Shown: one piece after another, positions 1 through 5,044 of the stretch
Numbering within the stretch: position 1 is the first letter of the stretch
Layout of the letters: every line of letters starts with the position of its first letter
From: Christensenella sp. UBA941
GTDB lineage: Bacteria > Bacillota > Clostridia > Christensenellales > UBA941
Assembly: GCA_002293365.1 (NCBI GenBank)
Contig: DBDD01000187.1
Coordinates: 2,157 to 7,200, forward strand
Length of the DNA stretch: 5,044 bases
Direction of reading: 5' to 3'
Made by a program: the position numbers and the translations under genes
Notes under the pieces: model-generated
What the model was told of the DNA's origin: nothing
Database searches by the model: none
What the model saw: only the letters and a program-made list of their open reading frames with translations

Positions 1-943
1 TCCAGTCTTCACTCCCCTTTTTCAGTTTATCCATAAAGACGGCGCCTTGCTGGCCGCTGTTCCGGCGAGCTGTTTTAAGGTCGGTGGAGAGTATATCCAT
101 CGTCTCCTGCGTACCGAGCAGGATGACCGGCACGCCTATCGTATTAACCAAATGCACGATGAAATTGAGCATTTTTTTTACACCGCCGCTCTTGGCCGCA
201 CTGATATTCTGTATTTCGTCGATAACCAGAGCGCCCAAACTATGGCGATGTGCCAGTATTGCGATCTGAGGTATCATCTGATCCGTCGTCACCCTTGCGC
301 CCGCCGCGTGCTTATGGTAGGTATTATCGCCTGTGATTCTGTCAAACTCAGTAAAGAAGCTGGAGCATAAACCCTTTACGCTTCCGTCAAAAGGGCATTC
401 AAGCTTCATCCAGACAATCTGCAAATGGTGGAAGGTTTCGCCTTTATATTGCGAATGAGAAATAAGCTGCGGATAAAGAGAAAGCACATTATTTATGGCG
501 CTTGTCTTACCCATACCGGAATAACCGATGATTGAGAACCCTGGTGCTGTGGCATTGGTCGGGATATAGCGTGTAAACTCTGCATCCCTTGCTCTGAGAC
601 AGTCATATAGCTGGTTTCGTTCTCTTACGCGCTGGGGGTTGAGTGGGTTTCGCGATATATAGCCGGATTTTATTGCGCTTAACATTTTTTGGGCGATTTC
701 AATATGGGTGTTCCAGGGCTGAAAGCAGGTAAATAGAGCTTTAACGCATTCTATACGTTCATGGGATGGGAGCTTCCGCTGCGCGTCATCGAAGGCAATA
801 GACGATATAAGGTCTTTGTACCAAGCTTCACCCGGTTGATTTTCAGACAGCGCTTCTATCAGAGGATTACCTATGTACAAGGGCTGAAGCGGCACGGTGT
901 AGACCGCATCGGCAACTGCGCTTCCTTTTGCATACTTACTCAT
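1..943 (-). CDS. tnsC: TnsC, AAA+ ATPase transposition regulator (N-terminal 314 codons; 3' end beyond window)
   Basis: In Tn7, TnsC is the ATP-dependent regulator that assembles on target DNA marked by the target selector, recruits TnsA/TnsB and controls target immunity. The reading frame is open from the start codon to the window edge. Visible motifs are Walker A GYSGMGKT at residues 140-147, Walker B ALVIDE at 238-243 (D242, E243), a sensor-1-like strand VILLGTQ at 273-279, and an ARR-x-SG segment at 292-297 that may hold an arginine finger. Residues 1-130 are the N-terminal extension typical of TnsC. E. coli TnsC is 555 residues, so roughly half the protein is probably missing. The chosen ATG at 943 overlaps the tnsB stop and has GAGGA 8 nt upstream. 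In-frame ATGs at 949, 952 and 964 are alternatives, and 952 also has a good GAGGA at 5 nt. The overlap implies translational coupling to tnsB. TniB-type ATPases are less likely because tnsA is present. Confidence 0.93.
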   Translation of the reverse strand, partial: MSKYAKGSAVADAVYTVPLQPLYIGNPLIEALSENQPGEAWYKDLISSIAFDDAQRKLPSHERIECVKALFTCFQPWNTHIEIAQKMLSAIKSGYISRNPLNPQRVRERNQLYDCLRARDAEFTRYIPTNATAPGFSIIGYSGMGKTSAINNVLSLYPQLISHSQYKGETFHHLQIVWMKLECPFDGSVKGLCSSFFTEFDRITGDNTYHKHAAGARVTTDQMIPQIAILAHRHSLGALVIDEIQNISAAKSGGVKKMLNFIVHLVNTIGVPVILLGTQETMDILSTDLKTARRNSGQQGAVFMDKLKKGSEDW

Positions 944-3050
944 TTTCATCATCCTCTTCCTCATCTTGAATTCGAGATATCATAGCGGAATAACCGATGT
1001 CTTCGCTATAAGCCGGGATTGGCCTTGCCACATCAATGAGCCTATCATCCTCGGCATTCGGTAGAGCGGATTCTTCCGCCCGCTGCATATCCCGCTCCGC
1101 CCTGCGGTGCTCGTTCAGATTTTTCAAATTGTTTTTCTGCTTTTCAGACGCGAAGTCTATAAGCTTATACTCCGCTTTCGCTTTATTGACGATTTGTTCA
1201 ATTTTAGCATCATAATCAATATCATTTTGCAAGGTTTGTCTTTCATAGGCCAACTTTTGCTCAGCGTCTACCGCTCGTTGAAGAATGATATCCTCAAACA
1301 CCCAATCGACATAAACATCCTTGCTGGCCTCGGTCCTCTGACAAAGCTCAAAGGCTCCGCCGTTCAACAAGATATAAATCTGCTCCATATTGCGCGGATC
1401 ATAGGCAATGGGACATGACCATGATTTCTCAAAACGAGCGCGGCTGAACCAATCTTCGCGAATGGCTGTGGAGCAGGTAAAAAAGAGATTCTGAAACTTG
1501 ATTCCTTTCGCCGTAACACGCGCGCCGGCGCGGGGCAGCAGAGCGACCTTGATGGTATCGCTGTCCACTTGGCGCAGCCTGCCGGACCGGTTTATAATAC
1601 CCCAGTTCCACAATTTCAACGGAACCGGAAGAACCCGGTCATGCATAATATCTTCCGCTTGCTGTGGATGCCTGCTCATATATCGACTGTTATGCTTCAA
1701 AATATAGATGATGATTATCTGCGTAAAATCTTTTATATTCAGCCTTGCTTCCTTCCTGTAATCCGCTCCGCCCCGTTCCCTGAAATCTGGCAGCACAGCG
1801 CCGGGCATTAACATTTTTGTGCTTCCGTTGAGCAAATGGAAGCTTTGCTCTACAATACCTTTCATATCTGGGCGATATGAGGATGCATTCAGCACGCCAA
1901 TGCCTAATCCTGTGATAATGTTGTCGCTATTCTTGCTGATAAGCTCGCCGTTATCAACCATAAGCTGCTTGGGTAAGCCGGAGCACGGCCAGTCTTCCTC
2001 ATTGATGGTCACTCCGAACTTTTCGCATAGCTCAACCTTATTCATAAACGTATATTGAAGCGCCATCATCGCGTCTAGCCAGGACGGTCCTTCTACACTC
2101 ACATAAAACCCCGTTATCATCCGTGAAAAAACATCGGTTACAAAATACAATACAGGCCGGCCGATTACCTGTCGCCTGTCTATTTGCGATACAAGATACA
2201 CGTCGGCGACGGTGGCGTCTATCTGATATTTATCGCCGGGGCCGTCCGCCTCGGTAGCCGAACTTCCTGTAATCCCCCGCATATCCTTGTTAAAGCGCTT
2301 GCTGCCTGCGCGCTTCTTCATATCAATAAAGGGCTGCGCATGATATTTAAACTGGGTTCTAGTGGGATATGCGGGCAATATCTCACCGGTCACATCATCG
2401 CAATAAAATATCTCGATAAACTTTTTATAAGCAAACGTCAAATCATACTTGGTATCCTTATTATAATAGCCTTTTATCACCTGCTTAATTTGATTCCGTT
2501 CGGCGTCGCCGATGCTAAGCCGCTTATTGCTGTTTTTGTAGATTACCGGCCTGCCCAGAGGTTTTTTACCGATTGTCTTATGCTTGCCTCTTCCTCCGCG
2601 TTTCTGATAGTTGGGTATCAACGCGTTTTTCGTCATTCCGCCAACCCAATAGCTATACAATAAGCGCTGTATGCTCATTCGCGTCTTGCCCGTCGTCTTT
2701 TCGGTTTCGCTTATGAACCGGGAACGTATCTTTTTGTCATAACAATCCGGTTCATCCGATACGAAATCGCCAATCAGCTCCCAGTAAGCATTAGCCTTTT
2801 CAATTTGTCTATCTGTCGCGTTGCCGGGCGAAAGAACAATTCTTTCATCCGCAACGATAACGCATTCCTTATCATCGATTGAATTTTGGATATCCGACAA
2901 AACCATTTTTACCGGAACGCTGTCCTCACGTTTCAACGAAATAACAAATGCTGAGTCCTCGCTTGGCAAAGTAGCGAGCACCCGGAATTTTTCATTTGTG
3001 GTCATGTTTTCATAAACAGTATTACGCATGATACTCATAATTATCACCAC
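936..3050 (-). CDS. tnsB: TnsB, DDE transposase of Tn7-like element
   Basis: TnsB binds the repeats in the transposon ends, cleaves the 3' ends and joins them to target DNA. Its 704 residues closely match E. coli TnsB (702). An N-terminal DNA-binding region includes a helix-turn-helix-like stretch around residues 105-150. The RNase H-fold core carries the catalytic triad D278 (in YQIDATVADVYL), D366 (in QLMVDNGELIS) and E401 (in YRPDMKGIVEQSF). The spacings of 88 and 35 residues are the same as D273/D361/E396 of Tn7 TnsB. A Mu-transposase-C-like beta region follows at about 480-560. Next come a charged, probably coiled-coil helix at about 595-660 and a very acidic tail (EEEDDENE); in Tn7 the C-terminus contacts TnsC. 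The start is ambiguous: GTG at 3050, GTG at 3047 (GGAG 7 nt upstream) or ATG at 3038 (GGTGAT 4 nt upstream). The last two have the better ribosome binding sites. All overlap the tnsA 3' end. No frameshift or missing catalytic residue is seen. Confidence 0.97.
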   Translation of the reverse strand: MVIIMSIMRNTVYENMTTNEKFRVLATLPSEDSAFVISLKREDSVPVKMVLSDIQNSIDDKECVIVADERIVLSPGNATDRQIEKANAYWELIGDFVSDEPDCYDKKIRSRFISETEKTTGKTRMSIQRLLYSYWVGGMTKNALIPNYQKRGGRGKHKTIGKKPLGRPVIYKNSNKRLSIGDAERNQIKQVIKGYYNKDTKYDLTFAYKKFIEIFYCDDVTGEILPAYPTRTQFKYHAQPFIDMKKRAGSKRFNKDMRGITGSSATEADGPGDKYQIDATVADVYLVSQIDRRQVIGRPVLYFVTDVFSRMITGFYVSVEGPSWLDAMMALQYTFMNKVELCEKFGVTINEEDWPCSGLPKQLMVDNGELISKNSDNIITGLGIGVLNASSYRPDMKGIVEQSFHLLNGSTKMLMPGAVLPDFRERGGADYRKEARLNIKDFTQIIIIYILKHNSRYMSRHPQQAEDIMHDRVLPVPLKLWNWGIINRSGRLRQVDSDTIKVALLPRAGARVTAKGIKFQNLFFTCSTAIREDWFSRARFEKSWSCPIAYDPRNMEQIYILLNGGAFELCQRTEASKDVYVDWVFEDIILQRAVDAEQKLAYERQTLQNDIDYDAKIEQIVNKAKAEYKLIDFASEKQKNNLKNLNEHRRAERDMQRAEESALPNAEDDRLIDVARPIPAYSEDIGYSAMISRIQDEEEDDENE

Positions 3051-3891
3051 TTGACTCCAACGCCAATCTATTTTCCAGCGCGGCTATATCTACAAAGGAA
3101 GCGACTTTCGTCGAGAGCTGTAATTTCACATCGATTCGTACCGGTACGATTTTACGAGCGGCCAAATGATAAAACATAGTCAAAGAGTTACCCTTGGCTA
3201 GGTCATACCGAGCATCGAGTATCGACGCCAGCTCGCCCAATGTCCCTCTTGCCATTGCCAACGCCTCAATCCACTCTTTGGTGAGAGCTTCCCTTTGCCT
3301 ATCGCTTAAAACGTCTTCTAATGGAGGCGAATAATATCCAAGCAGTTTCTTTATATTCTTCACTCGAATAGCGGGAACGCTTGCTTCCGTAACGAGCTTC
3401 CACGGTATTCCACGTTCGCTCCAAAACTCTTTTTCGATGGCTTGCTTCTCCATTGTTCGTGCATTCTCCAAATCTCGTGAGTATTTGACGCTGCGCGCTT
3501 CAAGCGCGATTTCATTTTCTCGCCGAGTTGTTATGAGAAAATCGGTTGTCATAACGTTACTGATCCTGGAACCAACTACTTTCGGATGCCTGACATTTAT
3601 CTCCGCCGCTATTCTCTCAGTATCGGATACGGGGAATAGCGGATATTGCTCCCGGATATCTACTACATCCTCGGACCACTCAAGCCAGTAAAAATACTTT
3701 GCTTCCAAGTCGGAGAAAAAATGGTGCATGCGGCCAGTCTTGATTCCGAGAAGACGGTGACTGCGACCTTTGGAGCCAAACTCCCCGACCTTGATCCAAG
3801 GAGTATAGCCGGCGCCTTCACCTTGCCCGCGGCCCTCCTTAATACGCTGCTCAATCTTTTTCTCGTTATACGGCGAGCGCATTCCTGCCAT
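3022..3891 (-). CDS. tnsA: TnsA, endonuclease subunit of Tn7-like transposase
   Basis: TnsA is the restriction-endonuclease-like partner of TnsB that cuts the 5' ends of the element. This makes excision complete, giving cut-and-paste rather than cointegrate transposition. The 289 residues compare with 273 in E. coli TnsA. The catalytic core is visible: E63 in FFSDLEAKYFYWLEW (the same number as E63 of Tn7), D117 in MTTDFLIT (Tn7 D114), and K136 in EARSVKYS (probably Tn7 K132). The following segment with RTMEKQAIEKEFW (about residues 144-156) and PWKLVTE (163-169) is family-typical. The C-terminal part, about 190-289, corresponds to the winged-helix domain that contacts TnsC in Tn7. The ATG at 3891 is preceded by a strong GAGGGG 4 nt upstream (3896-3901), which supports this start over Met4. 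It is a separate gene rather than a TnsA-TnsB fusion, and its last codons contain the tnsB start. It is probably transcribed from the promoter candidate near 3961-3989. Confidence 0.96.
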   Translation of the reverse strand: MAGMRSPYNEKKIEQRIKEGRGQGEGAGYTPWIKVGEFGSKGRSHRLLGIKTGRMHHFFSDLEAKYFYWLEWSEDVVDIREQYPLFPVSDTERIAAEINVRHPKVVGSRISNVMTTDFLITTRRENEIALEARSVKYSRDLENARTMEKQAIEKEFWSERGIPWKLVTEASVPAIRVKNIKKLLGYYSPPLEDVLSDRQREALTKEWIEALAMARGTLGELASILDARYDLAKGNSLTMFYHLAARKIVPVRIDVKLQLSTKVASFVDIAALENRLALESSGDNYEYHA

Positions 3892-3960
3892 AAAACCCCT
3901 CTAGTATAATAATTTTCCTCTGAGAAGAGTTTGTATTAATTACTTTTGTTTTATACATTG

Positions 3961-3989
3961 AATATAGTATGTAATTTCTGAATAATCAA
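3961..3989 (-). promoter_or_regulatory. Candidate sigma-70-type promoter for tnsABC
   Basis: On the minus strand, TTGATT (3984-3989) is separated by 17 bp from TATATT (3961-3966), a good match to the -35/-10 consensus. Transcription would start near 3954, giving a leader of about 60 nt before tnsA. The region is AT-rich, so chance matches are easy. A second -10-like TATACT at 3903-3908 lies too close to the tnsA ribosome binding site to be useful. The promoter sits about 37 bp inside the innermost GTATC repeat, so TnsB bound at the end could repress it, as TnsB is thought to do in Tn7 (inference). Confidence 0.4.
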
Positions 3990-4004
3990 ATTTAAGAATA
4001 AATC

Positions 4005-4022
4005 TTAGACAGGGCGTCATAA
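4005..4022. repeat. Short imperfect inverted repeat between promoter and TnsB-site array
   Basis: TTAGAC (4005-4010) and GTCATAA (4016-4022) form a 6-bp dyad with one extra base, around the GC-rich centre AGGGC. It stands out from the AT-rich surroundings. It could be a protein binding site (an operator or host-factor site in the right end) or chance; no known motif was recognised. Confidence 0.3.
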
Positions 4023-4025
4023 TTT

Positions 4026-4158
4026 GTATCGGTATTTATTATTCGGTTTCGTATCTTTATTTATTATTTGTATCTTTAAGTTTTATTCCGTATCTTTTAT
4101 TATTATTTTGTATCGGTATCTATTATTTTTTTGTATCATTATTTATTATTTTTCAACA
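4026..4158. repeat. Transposon right end: six GTATC-headed repeats, probable overlapping TnsB-binding sites
   Basis: On the plus strand, GTATC occurs at 4026, 4051, 4070, 4090, 4110 and 4133. Each copy is followed by an AT-rich tail close to TTTATTTATTATTT. The steps are 25, 19, 20, 20 and 23 bp, about two helical turns. Copies 1 and 5 (GTATCGG TAT-T/C-TATTATT) differ at one base over 18. Copy 5 contains an extra GTATC at 4116. The array ends in TTTCAACA, the element's tip. Tn7 TnsB sites are about 22 bp and overlap in the right end (four copies), so the size, packing and position all fit TnsB recognition. Which bases TnsB reads is inferred. The orientation on the minus strand is tip-TGTTGAAA, A/T block, GATAC. 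Confidence 0.88.
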
Positions 4159-4163
4159 GCGCT
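4159..4163. other. Predicted target-site duplication and transposon/chromosome junction
   Basis: Tn7 family elements duplicate 5 bp of target on insertion. If the tip is at 4158, the duplicated bases here are GCGCT, which overlap the first two plus-strand bases of the methyltransferase stop codon (4162-4164). The matching copy at the left end lies outside the window, so this is a prediction from family behaviour and the apparent boundary only. Confidence 0.5.
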
Positions 4164-4180
4164 AGCGGGCCGCGCGCCCG
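4160..4180. repeat. GC-rich palindromes at the 3' end of the methyltransferase gene
   Basis: CGCTAGCG (4160-4167) is a perfect 8-bp palindrome covering the stop codon. Next to it, CGGGC-CGCGC-GCCCG (4166-4180) can form a 5-bp stem with a 5-base loop in the last codons. The stretch 4159-4185 has only three A/T bases and abuts the AT-rich transposon end. It has no T-tract after it, so it is not a convincing intrinsic terminator as it stands; a native terminator may have been displaced beyond the far transposon end. Confidence 0.5.
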
Positions 4181-5028
4181 CCCGTCAATATGTAGCTCAG
4201 CGGGAACTTATCCATCAATTTCGTGGCGGCGTTATTCGCCATTTCCAGATTATACTCTTCAAACGATTGGAGCGCTATCCCGTTTCGAAGCATGGCGTTT
4301 AGAATATCCGAAAGCGTATGCATGAACCAATAGCCATCTTTCGTTTCATAACGCTCGCCTCCGATATAATCGAGGCCGTTTTCGTAATGGTAAGGGCCTT
4401 TCTCAAAATACGGCGTCAGCGTTTCGAAGTCCGGACGCTCCGATTCGAAGCCGTTTTCGAAAAAATACGCGAAAGGATGCATTTCGAAGACTAAAAGCGT
4501 GCCATTTTGCTTCAAAACACGTCGAATTACAGAAAAATACGCGTCTAAATCGGGAAACCATTGCAAAGAACCCTCCGAAACGTAGATAAAATCGAAGCAA
4601 TTATCGTAGTTTTGTACGTTCAAGCCGCCTAAATCGGGCGATTCGCGCTGTTCATGATCTTCGCTGCGCGCGAGATCCAGTATGTTTACACGCTCGAACC
4701 GGGCGTTCAGCCCCGAAATTGCGGCGAGCCGCCGCGCTTCTTCAATCGCGCTGTCGGAAATATCGAAGCCAACAGCCTCTTTTGCGCCAAAACGCATCAG
4801 CGAAAGCAGCTCACGCCCGTTATTACATGGCATCTGCGCGATTGTTTTGCCACAAAGGCCGATTTCGTCCAGTTTTTTTATCAAAACGGCGTCGCAATCG
4901 CGCTCAAAAGTTGTAAAGTCAGGCTTGGAAAAGCCCGATTGCAGCGAATTTCCCCTCGCTTTTTGGTGATATTCGAGCGCCTCGTTCCATGCGGTGCGGT
5001 TTGATTCGAACAATTGCGTATCTTTCAT
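4162..5028 (-). CDS. Class I SAM-dependent methyltransferase, chromosomal gene flanking the transposon
   Basis: This is a 288-residue soluble protein with a Rossmann-type methyltransferase core. The SAM-binding motif I is AQMPCNNGRE (64-73), a CNxG variant of the usual GxGxG loop found in one small-molecule methyltransferase subfamily. GFDIS (87-91) supplies the acidic residue (D89) expected to hold the SAM ribose. DFIYVSEGSLQWFPDLD (146-162) and LKQNGTLLVFEMHP (172-185) match the later core strands. The substrate cannot be told from sequence. The ATG at 5028 has GAGG 8 nt upstream (5037-5040), supporting the start. The gene appears complete. Its final codons (TGGRAAR) are very GC-rich, and its TAG stop ends 3 bp before the transposon tip, so the insertion left the coding region intact. 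Its k-mer style differs from the transposon: TTCGAA recurs six times here (4284, 4423, 4444, 4456, 4483, 5005) and I saw none in the tns region. It is transcribed toward tnsA, so readthrough into the element is possible. Confidence 0.85.
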   Translation of the reverse strand: MKDTQLFESNRTAWNEALEYHQKARGNSLQSGFSKPDFTTFERDCDAVLIKKLDEIGLCGKTIAQMPCNNGRELLSLMRFGAKEAVGFDISDSAIEEARRLAAISGLNARFERVNILDLARSEDHEQRESPDLGGLNVQNYDNCFDFIYVSEGSLQWFPDLDAYFSVIRRVLKQNGTLLVFEMHPFAYFFENGFESERPDFETLTPYFEKGPYHYENGLDYIGGERYETKDGYWFMHTLSDILNAMLRNGIALQSFEEYNLEMANNAATKLMDKFPLSYILTGGRAAR

Positions 5029-5044
5029 GCGAAATACCTCATTT

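Larger units (their letters stand above)
1..4158 (-). mobile_element. Tn7-like transposon, right-end portion (partial; left part outside window)
   Basis: The tnsA, tnsB and tnsC genes lie in the canonical order, reading inward from a terminus made of repeated TnsB-type sites. The outer tip is 5'-TGTTGAAA on the minus strand, agreeing with the TGT...ACA termini of Tn7 relatives. The boundary at 4158 is set by the last repeat and by the start of an intact unrelated gene at 4162. Dense, overlapping binding sites next to tnsA are the hallmark of a Tn7 right end; Tn7 left ends have fewer, spaced sites. The left end, cargo and any TnsD/TniQ, TnsE or CRISPR targeting genes are not in the window, so the targeting type cannot be read directly. 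The Tn7-like assignment is firm; the exact boundary is inferred because the left end and the other copy of the target duplication are not visible. Confidence 0.93.

Noticed and set aside
47..370. Plus-strand open frame of 107 codons
   Set aside because: It is the antisense shadow of tnsC, covering the reverse of its Walker B region. The minus frame is continuous and has clear AAA+ motifs.
2184..2663. Plus-strand open frame of 159 codons with hydrophobic stretches
   Set aside because: It lies entirely antisense to tnsB, whose catalytic motifs and length match the family. No ribosome binding site or recognisable domain supports it.
3918..3931. Small hairpin CTCT-TCTC-AGAG in the tnsA leader, considered as a terminator or riboswitch element
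   Set aside because: The 4-bp stem is too short and no T-tract or conserved RNA architecture accompanies it.
4026..4158. CRISPR array
   Set aside because: The repeats are about 20 bp apart with no unique spacers between them. They end at a transposon tip next to tnsA, which fits transposase binding sites.
4160..4180. Intrinsic terminator of the methyltransferase gene
   Set aside because: GC-rich stems are present but they are inside and over the last codons, and the following bases on the transcript strand are A-rich rather than a U-tract.
4024..4302. Plus-strand open frame rich in Phe, Ile and Tyr that resembles a membrane protein
   Set aside because: It translates the AT-rich TnsB-site array and then antisense methyltransferase sequence. 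The hydrophobicity is produced by the TTTATTATT repeats.

Overview
The window holds the right-hand part of a Tn7-like transposon and its junction with chromosomal DNA. All four genes lie on the minus strand. Reading in the direction of transcription (right to left), they are a chromosomal class I SAM-dependent methyltransferase (4162-5028), the transposon end (ending at about 4158), tnsA (3022-3891), tnsB (936-3050) and the first 314 codons of tnsC (running off the left edge at base 1). The organism cannot be named from this window. The purine-rich Shine-Dalgarno sequences, moderate GC and general look of the Tns proteins and methyltransferase suggest a Bacillota (Clostridia/Paenibacillus-type) host, which is an inference only.

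The transposition genes form a tight, translationally coupled cassette. tnsB starts inside the last codons of tnsA, and tnsC starts inside the last codons of tnsB. TnsA (endonuclease-like, 5' strand cleavage) and TnsB (DDE transposase, 3' cleavage and joining) keep every catalytic residue I can identify. The visible part of TnsC has intact Walker A and B motifs. The element therefore looks capable of cut-and-paste transposition. The target selector (a TnsD/TniQ-type protein), the cargo and the left end must lie to the left, outside the window.

The 267-bp gap between tnsA and the methyltransferase is the transposon right end. It carries a plausible promoter for tnsA, a small GC-rich dyad, and a dense AT-rich array of six GTATC-headed repeats about 20 bp apart, read as overlapping TnsB-binding sites. 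The array finishes in the outermost bases TTTCAACA (5'-TGTTGAAA on the minus strand). The methyltransferase stop codon begins only 3 bp beyond that tip. This is the same arrangement as glmS/Tn7R: a host gene's 3' end facing the tnsA-proximal end, in the same direction as tnsABC. The main observation is that the 3' end of a methyltransferase gene may be the attachment site of this Tn7-like element.
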